Counted from the first letter of the stretch, positions 48,740 to 56,990 are shown. The stretch: DNA of 64,000 nt from Betaproteobacteria bacterium (GCA_016873935.1 VGVT01000003.1:1-64000); one strand, 5' to 3'. Numbers and translations are program-made. Notes: generated by a model not told the origin, from the sequence alone.

Positions 48740-49791
48740 GGGGCTTTCTCCAACAAATCTTCCACCAGACGGCCCAGGGCCGCCGCCTCGGTGGCGGGTT
48801 CGAACAGGGGCGCGCGCGCCTGGCATTGCCGGCGCAGACGGTCCAGGAAGGCCGCGTCCGCGCGGCAGCGCAGCAGCAAGGCGGCCAGGGATTGGGCGTC
48901 GCCCCATTCGAAATAGCCGGCGTAGTCCTCGCCCAGCATGCCCACGTTGCCGTCGATGCGCGAGGCCAGCACCGGCGTGCCGCTCACCACCGCCTCGATG
49001 ATGACGTGGGCGCCGCCTTCCATGCGGCTGGGGTGGACCAGCAGGTGGGCGCGCTGGATGCGGCGCCGCGTGGCCTCGTGGGGCAGGCCGCCCAGCCAGC
49101 GGTAATGGGGGACCGCCCGCATGGTGGCGCGGGCCGCCTTGGCCAGGGCCGGGTCCAGGACGGCGCCAATGTGATCGATGCGGATGTCCTGGCGCCCGGT
49201 TAGCTGTGCCCCCGGCTCGGAAAAAACGTCCGAGCCGGCCCCCGAGGGGGCCAAGTCGTTCTTGGGGCGGCCCGGCGAACGTCTTGAGAGCAGGCAGGCG
49301 GCGGCGAACAGGGTATCGGGCGACTTTTCCTCGCGCAGGTGGCCCACCGCCAGGGCGCGCAGGTGGCGCGTCGTCTTCGCCAGGGCCGGGCGGGCCGACA
49401 CCGACTGGTAGATGACGCGGGCCTTGCCGCGCACCTCGGCGGGCAGAGCCCGGGGCGCCTGTTCCTGCAAGGTCACCAGCGCCTGAGCCAGATCCAGGGA
49501 ACGGCGCGCCTGGGCGTCGGTGTGGATGTCGCGGTAGAGGTCGGTGCCGGTGAGCACCACGGCCAGGCCGCGGCCGGGATGGGCCGCGTGCCAGGCGCTG
49601 ATGGCCGCGGCGGAACGTCGGGCGTGCAGGGCGATCATGGCCTGGTCTCCAGCCGCCTGGGCATCCGGCCAGGCATCGACGATGCGCGCGTCGCACACGC
49701 CCGCCAGATAGCGGCGCCAGCGCTCGGCGGTGCGCCAGTTGCCGTTGTTGGCGGCGCGCAGGTAAGGGCTGACGATGACCACTTGGGGCAT
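48736..49791 (-). CDS. senB: Selenosugar synthase (SenB), glycosyltransferase
   Basis: A 351-residue GT4-type glycosyltransferase. VVIVSPYLRAANNGNWRTAERWRRYL at the start and VHPSRMEGGAHVIIEAVVSGTPVLASRIDGNVGMLGEDYAGYFE (in parts) near 240-300 are typical of the SenB family. It would join selenophosphate to a UDP-sugar to give a selenosugar. About 30 residues (SRRSPGRPKNDLAPSGAGS and on) interrupt it between ACLL and GRQDIRIDHIGA, encoded by the palindromic element. ATG 49791 is chosen over 49809. It is divergent from senA with 34 bp between starts. Confidence 0.88.
   Translation of the reverse strand: MPQVVIVSPYLRAANNGNWRTAERWRRYLAGVCDARIVDAWPDAQAAGDQAMIALHARRSAAAISAWHAAHPGRGLAVVLTGTDLYRDIHTDAQARRSLDLAQALVTLQEQAPRALPAEVRGKARVIYQSVSARPALAKTTRHLRALAVGHLREEKSPDTLFAAACLLSRRSPGRPKNDLAPSGAGSDVFSEPGAQLTGRQDIRIDHIGAVLDPALAKAARATMRAVPHYRWLGGLPHEATRRRIQRAHLLVHPSRMEGGAHVIIEAVVSGTPVLASRIDGNVGMLGEDYAGYFEWGDAQSLAALLLRCRADAAFLDRLRRQCQARAPLFEPATEAAALGRLVEDLLEKAP
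49206..49291. repeat. In-frame palindromic element in senB
   Basis: An 86-bp copy nearly identical to the one in senC. The second hairpin has one mismatch (AAGTCGTTC/GAACGTCTT). It encodes SRRSPGRPKNDLAPSGAGS in the same frame as in senC. Confidence 0.92.
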
Positions 49792-49825
49792 ACTGGACCG
49801 GTCAGCCATCGCTCATCCCCGCATC

Positions 49826-50974
49826 ATGCAGCCCACCCAAGCCGAAGCCACGCGTCGGGGTGGCCGCGACCCGCTCGCCGCCGCCCTCAGCGACAGCCGC
49901 GCCCGCACCCTGGCCCTGCTGGAGGCCTATGCCACCGCCCTGGGCGACACCTTGCCCGTGCCCTACTCGCCCCAGCTCAATCCGCCCCTGTGGGAAGCGG
50001 GCCATGTGGGCTGGTTCCAGGACTGGTGGATCGCCCGCAACCGCCAGCGCGACCGGGGCCTGGCCTGCGAGCCGGAGCATGCCCGGCCGGAAGGACGCCT
50101 GGCGGGGGCCGACGCCCTCTACGACTCCAGCCGGGTGGCCCACAGCCGCCGCTGGCATCTGCCCTTGCCCGATCTCGCCGCCACCCGCGCCTACCTGGCC
50201 GCCGGCCTGGAAGAGACCCTGGCCCTGCTGAGGGCGGCGCCGGAAACCGACGCGGGCCTGTACTTCTTCCGCCTGGCCCTGTTCCACGAGGACATGCACG
50301 GCGAGGCGGGCGTCTACATGGCCCAGGCCCTGGATATTCCGCTGCCGGAGAACCTGCGCCCGCAAGTGGCGCGTCTGCCGGAAGTCGCCCCGCTGCGCAT
50401 TTCCGGACAGGACTGGACCCTGGGCTGGCATGGCGCGGGTTTCGCCTTCGACAACGAACTGGCCGCCCACCCGGTGACACTGGACGCCTTCGAGATCGAC
50501 CGCCAGCCGGTGAGCTGGCGCCGCTACCTGGCCTATGTCGAGGCCGCCGAGGCCGCGCCGCCGCGCTACCTGCGCCGGGCCGGCAAGACCTGGGAAGCTC
50601 GCCGCTTCGGCGACTGGCAGGCCCTGGACCTGGACACCGCCGCCGTGCACCTGACCTGGCACGAGGCCGACGCCTGCTGCCGTTGGGCGGGCCGGCGCCT
50701 GCCCAGCGAGGCGGAATGGGAACTGGCCGCCGTCACCCGGCCGGAATTCGCCTGGGGCGAGGTGTGGGAATGGACCGCCAGCCGCTTCCAGCCCTACCCC
50801 GGCTTTGTGCCCCACCCCTACCGCGACTATTCCGCGCCCTGGTTCGGCGACCGCTACGTGCTGCGCGGCGCCAGCAGCGCCACCGCGCCGCGCATGGCGC
50901 ATCCGCGCTACCGCAACTACTTCACGCCGGAGCGCAACGACCTCCACGCCGGGTTTCGCAGTTGCGCGGTTTAG
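49826..50974 (+). CDS. senA: Selenoneine synthase (SenA), EgtB-like non-haem iron enzyme
   Basis: A 382-residue DinB_2/FGE-sulfatase protein. The three iron His are in AGHVGWFQDWW (about 53) and FHEDMHGE (about 155 and 159). The C-terminal FGE part has HLTWHEADACCRWAGRRLPSEAEWE and VLRGASSATAPRMAHPRYRNYFTPERNDLHAGFRSC. It is EgtB-like but sits with senB and senC, supporting Se rather than S incorporation into hercynine. ATG 49826 is chosen by family start. It is convergent with egtD. Confidence 0.88.
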   Translation: MQPTQAEATRRGGRDPLAAALSDSRARTLALLEAYATALGDTLPVPYSPQLNPPLWEAGHVGWFQDWWIARNRQRDRGLACEPEHARPEGRLAGADALYDSSRVAHSRRWHLPLPDLAATRAYLAAGLEETLALLRAAPETDAGLYFFRLALFHEDMHGEAGVYMAQALDIPLPENLRPQVARLPEVAPLRISGQDWTLGWHGAGFAFDNELAAHPVTLDAFEIDRQPVSWRRYLAYVEAAEAAPPRYLRRAGKTWEARRFGDWQALDLDTAAVHLTWHEADACCRWAGRRLPSEAEWELAAVTRPEFAWGEVWEWTASRFQPYPGFVPHPYRDYSAPWFGDRYVLRGASSATAPRMAHPRYRNYFTPERNDLHAGFRSCAV

Positions 50975-50998
50975 GCGCACGGGGGGCGTCTGTCCCAT

Positions 50999-51943
50999 TC
51001 ACGCCTTCGCCGCGAACACCGCGAACCAGTCGCGCTCATCGCGCCAGGCGCGGGGATTGCGGAAGCCCGCCGCCGTCAGCAGGTCGGCGAAATCCGCCGG
51101 GCGCCACTTGTAGGAGTTTTCGGTGTGGATGCGCTCGCCGGCGGCGAAGCGGCGTTCCCCCCCAGGCCAACGCACGGTGACGGCCCGCGCCGCCTCCAGG
51201 TGCATCTCGATGCGCGATTCAGCACGGTTGAAGAAGGCCACGTGGCGCCAGTCCGCCAGGGCGAAGTCGCTGCCGATCAGGCGGTTGAGGTGCAGCAGCA
51301 GATTGCGGTTGAAGGCCGCCGTCACCCCCAGGGCGTCGTCGTAGGCGGATTCCAGCACCGCGCTGGGCTTCACCAGGTCCACGCCGATCAGCAGCCGGCC
51401 GCCGGCGCAGGCGGCGTGCATGCGCCGCAGGAAGGCCAGGGCCTGGTCCGGGGCGAAGTTGCCGATGCTGGAGCCGGGGTAGAACAGCAATCGCGGGCCG
51501 TCGCCCACCTCGGCCGGCAACGCCAGGGAATCCGAAAAATCCAGGCCGACGCCGAACATCTCCATGCCCGGATGCTCGTATTGCAGGCGGTCCAGGGCGG
51601 CCAGCAGATAGTCGGCGGAGATGTCCACCGCCACGTAGCGCCGCACCGCCAGGGCGGCGAACAGGCGCGCGGCCTTCTCGCAGTTGCCGGCGCCCAGTTC
51701 CACCAGGTTGGACGCCGGGCCCAGGGCGGTGGCCATGGCCTCCAGGTGGGTGTCGAAGATGGCCGCCTCGGTGCGGGTGGGGTAGTACTCCGGCAGTTCG
51801 GTGATGGCCGAGAACAGGCGGGAACCCAGGGCGTCGTAGAGAAACTTGGGCGACAGCGCGGGACAGTGCGCTTGCAGGCCGGCGACGAGTTCGGCCCGGA
51901 TCGCCGCCGGGTCCTCGGCGCTGATCTGGATCAGGCGCGGCAT
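50999..51943 (-). CDS. egtD: L-histidine N-alpha-methyltransferase (EgtD)
   Basis: A 314-residue EgtD. SPKFLYDALGSRLFSAITELPEYYPTRTE (in parts) at the start, the SAM motif LVELGAGNCEKAARLF (about 80), FYPGSSIGNFAPDQALAFL and the C-terminal IHTENSYKW block are diagnostic. It trimethylates histidine to hercynine, the acceptor used by SenA or EgtB. It overlaps the upstream ATP-grasp gene by 13 bp, so they are co-translated. It is convergent with senA. Confidence 0.93.
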   Translation of the reverse strand: MPRLIQISAEDPAAIRAELVAGLQAHCPALSPKFLYDALGSRLFSAITELPEYYPTRTEAAIFDTHLEAMATALGPASNLVELGAGNCEKAARLFAALAVRRYVAVDISADYLLAALDRLQYEHPGMEMFGVGLDFSDSLALPAEVGDGPRLLFYPGSSIGNFAPDQALAFLRRMHAACAGGRLLIGVDLVKPSAVLESAYDDALGVTAAFNRNLLLHLNRLIGSDFALADWRHVAFFNRAESRIEMHLEAARAVTVRWPGGERRFAAGERIHTENSYKWRPADFADLLTAAGFRNPRAWRDERDWFAVFAAKA

Positions 51944-53253
51944 GTCGACATACCCCCCAGCGGTTCAGTCGCGGCCGTTCCGCAGGTCGGCGCCCAGCCC
52001 AGCAATTCGCTGGCGGTGACGCAGCGGGCCGCCAGGTCGCCGGCGTCGCGCCCGCCCAGGTGCAGGATGCCGTAGCGGTAGCTGCCCAGCCATTTGAAAT
52101 CCCGCGCGATCTGGCCCGGCGTCTTGGGGAAGTGGAACAGCAGGGCGTCGGGAAAATCCCGCGCCAGGCCCCGGCGCCGGGTCGGCCCCGGCATGGGCGG
52201 CCGCGCCGCCGGGTCGAAGCTGCGATAGACGAAGCTGGCCGCCACCCCGGCGCCGGGCACGGCCCGGGGCAGGATGGCGGGGTCCCGGCCGTGCGCCAGT
52301 TCCAGGGCCACCCGGTGCAGGTCCAGGCCGTCCACCCGCAGGTAGAGGTCGGAGAACTGGGACGCCATGCGCGGGTTGAACTCGATCACCGTCAGCCGGT
52401 CGCTGGCCGGGTCATGGAAGAACTCCATGTTGAACAGGCCGTGGTCGAAGCCCACGGCGGCCAGGAATCGGCGCGCCACGTCGATGGCCCGCGCCCGCGC
52501 GGCGTCCGGCAGGGCGCAGGGATAGACGAAGCGCATGAAGGCCTGGGTGCCCGGATACATCACCGATTCCACCACCCCCAGGGGCCGCAGCTCGCCGTTG
52601 AACACGTAGCCATCCAGGTTGTACTGGCGCCCCCCGGCGGGGTGTTCGAGAAGCATGCGATGGGCGCTGCTCGCCTCGGGCAGGCGCTGCCGCGCCACCC
52701 GCTCGAAGGGCTCCACCAGATGCCGGATCACCCACAGCTCCCAGGGACGGAAGCGCGTCAGGGCGGCCAGTTCCTCGCGGTTATGGACCGTGCGCGCCAG
52801 CACTGAGAAAGCCGCCTTCACCGGCTTGGCGAAGCAGGGGTAAGCCAGGCCGTCGGGGATGGGCTCGCCGTAGCGGGCGGGCAGCGGCTGGCAGGGCACG
52901 CTGGCCTCCGGCGCCACCGTTTCCAGCACCCGCCGGGCATGCAGCTTGTGCTGGCAGGCCAGCACCGCCGCCACCGGCGTGCCCGGCCAGCCCATGCGTT
53001 CGGCCAGCAGAGCCGCCGCCAGGGCGCCGAACTGCTCGTGGTTGGAGGTCACCCCCCGCCAGCCCCGATGCCGAGCCCGATGCGCCAGGCCATCGACGAA
53101 GCGCTCCAGGTCGAAACCCGCCAGGCGCACGTTGCTGGGAAAGCTGAACAGGTCGAAGCCGGCGCTGTCCAGGGGAAAGTGCTCCCGCCAGCGGGCGAAT
53201 CCGACGAGGTCCCAGTCGTAATTGAACAGGACCAGGGTGGGGGCATCGGGCAT
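51931..53253 (-). CDS. ATP-grasp ligase coupled to egtD
   Basis: A 440-residue protein. The ATP-grasp fold is indicated by YPCFAKPVKAAFSVLARTV (the ATP-binding Lys), VIRHLVEPFERVA, the acidic EFFHDPASDRLTVIEFNPRMASQFSDLY (Mg ligands E and N) and an N-terminal FNYDWDLVGFARW region of unknown fold. It forms an acyl-phosphate and ligates an amine or thiol in related enzymes. The 13-bp overlap with egtD ties it to hercynine or selenoneine metabolism. It might tailor a selenoneine or ergothioneine conjugate. No family name is recognised. Confidence 0.75.
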   Translation of the reverse strand: MPDAPTLVLFNYDWDLVGFARWREHFPLDSAGFDLFSFPSNVRLAGFDLERFVDGLAHRARHRGWRGVTSNHEQFGALAAALLAERMGWPGTPVAAVLACQHKLHARRVLETVAPEASVPCQPLPARYGEPIPDGLAYPCFAKPVKAAFSVLARTVHNREELAALTRFRPWELWVIRHLVEPFERVARQRLPEASSAHRMLLEHPAGGRQYNLDGYVFNGELRPLGVVESVMYPGTQAFMRFVYPCALPDAARARAIDVARRFLAAVGFDHGLFNMEFFHDPASDRLTVIEFNPRMASQFSDLYLRVDGLDLHRVALELAHGRDPAILPRAVPGAGVAASFVYRSFDPAARPPMPGPTRRRGLARDFPDALLFHFPKTPGQIARDFKWLGSYRYGILHLGGRDAGDLAARCVTASELLGWAPTCGTAATEPLGGMSTCRA

Positions 53254-53324
53254 GGCGCGGGCGCGGGTTCAAAGCCCGCATTCAATCGTACTTCCAGGAA
53301 TCGGGCCAGCCTGGACAAAATCCC

Positions 53325-53356
53325 CCGGCACGTCGATGTCCCGGAGCTTATCCCCG
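53325..53356. repeat. Left 32-bp imperfect direct repeat of the island
   Basis: CCGGCACGTCGATGTCCC is followed by GGAGCTTATCCCCG. The first 18 bp are identical to 56417-56434 and the whole 32 bp differ at four positions. On the minus strand it reads RDIDVP, as in the C-terminus of the glycosyltransferase at 56358. A short frame 53269-53362 could be the displaced end of that gene. Confidence 0.8.
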
Positions 53357-53554
53357 CCCGCCTGCCTGCAAGCCGGCTGCTTCATCATGACCGAACGAGC
53401 CCTGGGCTTCGCCAGCGCCAGGATCAAGTCGTGCATGTGGGTGAAGTTGGGACGCGGCGACCCGGCCAAGGTGTATCCGCGCGGAGCGCGGTTTGTCGAG
53501 GGGTTGAGCACATATTCCATTGATGGAATGTTCTGCCTTGGTTACAGTGACGCC
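53357..53554. other. Sequence between the island edge and higB
   Basis: No gene is supported. It holds a perfect inverted repeat (53514-53529). The plus frame from 53383 that joins higB lacks family support. Confidence 0.5.
53514..53529. promoter_or_regulatory. Operator-like inverted repeat before higBA
   Basis: ATTCCAT-TG-ATGGAAT is a perfect 7-bp inverted repeat 25 bp upstream of the higB start, the usual place for HigA autoregulation. Confidence 0.75.
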
Positions 53555-53920
53555 ATGACATGGGAAGTCGAATACACCGATGAGTTCGGCGACTGGTGGA
53601 GCAGCCTGTCCGAAGAGGAGCAGGAAGCGCTGGCCGCCTCAGTGCGTTTGCTCGAAGTGCATGGCCCGGCGTTGGGTTTCCCGCACAGCAGTGGCATCAA
53701 AGGATCGAAGCACAGTCACATGCGGGAACTTCGCACGCAACGTGGCGGCAGGCCGTTGCGTACCCTGTACGCCTTCGACCCGAAACGCACCGCCATCCTG
53801 CTGATTGGTGGGGACAAGACCGGGGACGACCGTTGGTACGACATCCACGTTCCCATGGCTGACCGACGGTACGACGAACATCTGGAGCAACTTCGAAAGG
53901 AGGGGTTGATCGATGGCTAA
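53555..53920 (+). CDS. higB: HigB-type toxin (Gp49-like RelE superfamily)
   Basis: A 121-residue toxin. The fold markers are WEVEYTDEFGDWWSSLSEEEQEAL at the start and HSHMRELRTQRGGRPLRTLYAFDPKRTAILLIGGDKTGDDRWYDIHVPMADRRYDEHLE in parts. It is a ribosome-associated mRNA interferase in the family. ATG 53555 starts the domain; the upstream frame is unrelated. It overlaps the antitoxin by 8 bp. It is the first gene of the island. Confidence 0.9.
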   Translation: MTWEVEYTDEFGDWWSSLSEEEQEALAASVRLLEVHGPALGFPHSSGIKGSKHSHMRELRTQRGGRPLRTLYAFDPKRTAILLIGGDKTGDDRWYDIHVPMADRRYDEHLEQLRKEGLIDG

Positions 53921-54239
53921 GAAATTTTCAGAACTGCGCTCGCGCATGTCGCTCGGATCTCAGGCACGGGCCGATGCCCAGGCTGAAGCCATGCTGGCCG
54001 AAATGCCGCTCAACGAACTGCGTCAAGCACGTGGACTATCGCAAAAGATGCTGGCCGAAGTCTTGCACGTCCAGCAACCTTCCATCGCCAAGCTGGAGAA
54101 ACGCACGGATATGTACCTCTCCACGCTGCGTAGCCACATCGAGGCCATGGGCGGCCAACTGGAGGTGGTGGCGCGCTTTCCTGACGGTGCGGTGAAGATC
54201 AGCAATTTCTCGGACCTGGGAAGCAACACTACGGCCTGA
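53913..54239 (+). CDS. higA: HigA-type antitoxin (XRE family)
   Basis: A 108-residue antitoxin. The XRE HTH spans about 35-75: NELRQARGLSQKMLAEVLHVQQPSIAKLEKR. The C-terminus (EVVARFPDGAVKISNFSDLG) matches Gp49-partner antitoxins. It overlaps higB, the toxin-first order typical of HigBA. The operator at 53514 should be its target. Confidence 0.92.
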   Translation: MAKKFSELRSRMSLGSQARADAQAEAMLAEMPLNELRQARGLSQKMLAEVLHVQQPSIAKLEKRTDMYLSTLRSHIEAMGGQLEVVARFPDGAVKISNFSDLGSNTTA

Positions 54240-54306
54240 ACTGCGCCGGATCATCATGCTGGGTGACTGAACATCTGGTCTATTACTCCGTGGTACGTCC
54301 CCATTT

Positions 54307-54486
54307 ATGAATCCCAAGGCTGAACATATCGAACGCTGTATGCGCCTCGTGCATTGGGGCGATCAAGAACGAGAGCTGTCGGTAGATGAATTGGCGGATA
54401 AAGTCCGCAACAGACTCGGCCGTGTGGATCAGGCACCTTTGCGCGTGGCTCTATCCAAGCTGATTGATGGACTGGCAGCGGGTTAG
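54307..54486 (+). CDS. 59-residue small protein of the island
   Basis: A short frame from ATG 54307 (MNPKAEHIERCMRLVHWGD) to TAG 54486. It is acidic and helical (VDELADKVRNRLG, APLRVALSKLIDGL) with one Cys. Codon use is AT-richer than outside the island. It lies 48 bp before the Gp37/Gp68 gene. I do not recognise the family. It may be part of the three-Cys-motif system or another antitoxin-like small protein. Confidence 0.55.
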   Translation: MNPKAEHIERCMRLVHWGDQERELSVDELADKVRNRLGRVDQAPLRVALSKLIDGLAAG

Positions 54487-54534
54487 GTGTGGCTCACGGC
54501 ATGAGTCACCGGATCAAATAGGATGGAGGGTGAG

Positions 54535-55281
54535 ATGACGACCCAGACCAGCATTGAATGGACCGAGCAGACGTGGAACCCAACCACTGGCTGCACCAAA
54601 ATATCTCCGGGCTGTAAGCACTGCTACGCGGAGGTGATGGCGCGTCGCCTGCATGCCATGGGCGCGCCAGGGTATGAGAACGGCTTCAAGCTGGCTATCC
54701 TGCCAGAACGTCTTGTCCAGCCTCTGCTGCGCAAGAAACCGACTGTGTACTTCGTGAACTCGATGAGTGACCTGTTTCACGAGGACATCCCCGATCAGTT
54801 TCTCGATCAGGTCTTCTCAGTTATCCGACAGACGCCGCAGCACACATATCAAATTCTGACCAAGCGTGCCGAACGCCTGCCGGACTACTTCCGGAATCGT
54901 GGTTGCCCGAACAATGTGTGGCTGGGCGTCTCTGTGGAGGACAAAGAGTATGGTGTGCCGCGCATCGACCATCTGCGCAGGGTTAATGCTCACATACGAT
55001 TTCTCTCGGTCGAACCATTGCTTGAGGACCTAGGACGCATCAACCTGCGTGACATCCACTGGGTAATTGTCGGTGGCGAGTCGGGCCACAGAGCCCGTCC
55101 TATGCGCGAGGAGTGGGTGGCGAATATTCAGAGGCAAGCCGAAGCGGCTGGGGCAGCGTTCTTTTTCAAGCAGTGGGGCGGCTGGGGTGCTGACGGGGTC
55201 AAGCGCCACAAGAAAGCGAACGGGCGGATTTTCCGTGGACGCACTTGGGATGCTTACCCGGAAGCTGTCGTACATCCCTAA
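54535..55281 (+). CDS. Phage Gp37/Gp68-like (DUF5131) three-Cys-motif protein
   Basis: A 248-residue protein. The three-Cys motif TGCTKISPGCKHCYAEVMARR (C-x6-C-x2-C) near residue 20 probably binds an Fe-S cluster, as in radical SAM-like proteins. SVEDKEYGVPRIDHLR and FLSVEPLLEDLG, then VIVGGESGHRARPM are typical of DUF5131. ATG 54535 has GGAGG 5 nt upstream; an ATG at 54523 has none. It overlaps the convergent TcmP gene by 4 bp. Members are common in phages and islands. The substrate is unknown. Confidence 0.88.
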   Translation: MTTQTSIEWTEQTWNPTTGCTKISPGCKHCYAEVMARRLHAMGAPGYENGFKLAILPERLVQPLLRKKPTVYFVNSMSDLFHEDIPDQFLDQVFSVIRQTPQHTYQILTKRAERLPDYFRNRGCPNNVWLGVSVEDKEYGVPRIDHLRRVNAHIRFLSVEPLLEDLGRINLRDIHWVIVGGESGHRARPMREEWVANIQRQAEAAGAAFFFKQWGGWGADGVKRHKKANGRIFRGRTWDAYPEAVVHP

Positions 55282-56105
55282 AACTCGAACTTGCCTTGGC
55301 CTTCGATGTTGGAGGCCGTAGACCAGAACTTATGCGGCAATGGATGCTTGGCCGCCATCAACAGCCAATAAAGTGGTTGGTTCTTTCCACCAGTCAGAAG
55401 GCGCATGTCGGTAGATGGCCACACGCCAAGGTCCACTACCTTGTCGCGCCAATATTGGAAGACCTGCTGCCGAAGCGTCTGCTGCGCTTGGACCACAGCA
55501 ACTTTCTCCCGCCAACCTGGTGCGAATGTATCGAATGCCGACTCCTCCGAGGTCGCGTAACTCACTGCGTTGCGCTGTAAATCCATCTGGCTGATGTGAA
55601 CGAGCATGTCGATGCGTGTAAGGCGCGACAGCGCCACGATGATGTCGAAATTCAATGCGGCCAAGTCGAAGGGATCGAGAAACGCGAAGTGCAATCCGTA
55701 CGGATTCAACTGCGTCACAACCTGCTGCACGGACTGTATTGCGGCACCGTCGATTTCAACTACAGGCGCGCCTAATTGGCGTAGTCGGGTGGCGGCGGCA
55801 TCACGGCGCTGCGTTTCAAGGTCGCCAATGAAAACCTGCGAGAACGGCGAGCCACCTTCCTGGCTTTTCTTCCAAGCGGCAACCACACCACCGTCAATCC
55901 ATTCTTCAGAATCCCGCACCTTGCATCGGCCCGGGCCACAGAACAAGTCGATGTAAGTCGCACCAGCCTTCCCGGGTCCGAGGTACTTCGCCCGTGTACT
56001 ACGCGAAATATCGATGTAGCGGCACAGATAATCATGCTTCTCCTTGGCCCAGACTCCCACTTCCTCGGCAGGCAGTCCGTCGTCCCCATCGATGAGCTTT
56101 CCCAT
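55278..56105 (-). CDS. Three-Cys-motif partner protein TcmP
   Basis: A 275-residue protein. VWAKEKHDYLCRYIDISRSTRAKYLG and TYIDLFCGPGRCKVRDSEE at the start, FIGDLETQRRDAAATRLRQLG in the middle and LHFAFLDPFDLAALNFDII are the TcmP pattern, which resembles a class I methyltransferase (D-FCGPG and LDPF motifs). It is next to the DUF5131 gene in many genomes, hence its name. The two may act together on nucleic acid. It is convergent with its partner here rather than in the same operon. Confidence 0.85.
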   Translation of the reverse strand: MGKLIDGDDGLPAEEVGVWAKEKHDYLCRYIDISRSTRAKYLGPGKAGATYIDLFCGPGRCKVRDSEEWIDGGVVAAWKKSQEGGSPFSQVFIGDLETQRRDAAATRLRQLGAPVVEIDGAAIQSVQQVVTQLNPYGLHFAFLDPFDLAALNFDIIVALSRLTRIDMLVHISQMDLQRNAVSYATSEESAFDTFAPGWREKVAVVQAQQTLRQQVFQYWRDKVVDLGVWPSTDMRLLTGGKNQPLYWLLMAAKHPLPHKFWSTASNIEGQGKFEF

Positions 56106-56127
56106 CCCTTATCTCCCAAGTATTGAA

Positions 56128-56345
56128 TCAGTTCTCTAGCAGGTTATCCGATAAAGGCCAATGCCTGATGATTTGGTTGCCTGCACATGTTGCCAGTAGC
56201 TTCTCGGAGTGCTGAAGGGCGGCATCGGGTTCATAGCTGACCAACACCGTTCCATCCTGACCGGCCGTTTCGGCCGAACTGCGGAAGCTCACCTCGCCCC
56301 CGCTGTTTGACTGCACCAAGGCGGGTACTGCCTGATGGAATCCAG
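56128..56345 (-). pseudogene. Truncated open frame at the island's right edge
   Basis: The minus-strand frame ends at 56128 and carries coding-like sequence (EVSFRSSAETAGQDGTVLV, ALQHSEKLLATCAGNQIIRH) but no start before the glycosyltransferase boundary. It is probably the C-terminal end of a gene cut by the island junction. The identity is unknown. Confidence 0.5.
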
Positions 56346-56357
56346 GGTAGCCGCCGT

Positions 56358-56990
56358 TCAAAAAGGGTCGATCACGGCAGTTTGGCAGAGCCATTTCGGT
56401 AAGGAAGCCAGGTCGGCCGGCACGTCGATGTCCCTGAGCGTTTCCCCGATCCACACCCGCCAGCCCAATGCCGCCATGCGCTCCAGGGTCAGCCGTGCGA
56501 CGGCGGGCGTGCTCCAGCGCATGTCCGCGAACAACTCGGGGGCGAAGGCGTTCAGGCCCAGCAGGGGGTAGCCGCCGTCTTCGGCGGGATGGATGACCGC
56601 GTCATGGTCTTGCAGGCGGGCGGCGGCTTGTCGCAGGCGTTCGGCGTCGAGGCCGGGGCAGTCCGTGCCGATCAGCAGCGCCGCTTCGCCGGCGTTGATG
56701 CATCGTTGCGAGGCGCGGGCCATGCGGCGGCCCAGGTCGCCTGCGCCCTGGTCGCTGGTGGCGATGTCCGGCGGCAGGGGGGTGGACGTCCATTCGGGGC
56801 TGTCCGGTGCCGGGCTCATGCATAACTCCACCGGCCCGACTCCTGCGGCGCGGGCTTGTTCCAGGGCGTGGGCCAGCAGCCGCGCCGCCAGTCGGGCAGC
56901 GCCGTCCGCGCCCAGGGCCGGGATCAGGCGGGTCTTCACCCGGCCGGGCAGGGGGGCCTTGGCGAAGATCAGGATGCGCACGGGCTTCAT
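56358..56990 (-). CDS. TIGR04282-type arsenosugar glycosyltransferase
   Basis: A 210-residue protein. MKPVRILIFAKAPLPGRVKTRL at the start and LLIGTDCPGLDAERLRQAA near 105 are diagnostic. HPAEDGGYPLLGLN and DMRWSTPAVARLTLERM follow. The last part (GETLRDIDVPADLASLPKWLCQTAVIDPF) overlaps the right 32-bp repeat of the island, so the original C-terminus may have been exchanged. Family genes accompany ArsM/ArsS. ATG 56990 is preferred to 57050, which runs into a REP. Confidence 0.88.
   Translation of the reverse strand: MKPVRILIFAKAPLPGRVKTRLIPALGADGAARLAARLLAHALEQARAAGVGPVELCMSPAPDSPEWTSTPLPPDIATSDQGAGDLGRRMARASQRCINAGEAALLIGTDCPGLDAERLRQAAARLQDHDAVIHPAEDGGYPLLGLNAFAPELFADMRWSTPAVARLTLERMAALGWRVWIGETLRDIDVPADLASLPKWLCQTAVIDPF
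56417..56448. repeat. Right 32-bp imperfect direct repeat of the island
   Basis: CCGGCACGTCGATGTCCC then TGAGCGTTTCCCCG, matching 53325-53356. It lies inside the 3' part of the glycosyltransferase gene. Confidence 0.8.

Noticed and set aside
53383-53554. N-terminal extension of HigB from 53383
   Set aside because: The added residues have no similarity to the toxin fold and run through the operator palindrome; ATG 53555 begins the domain.
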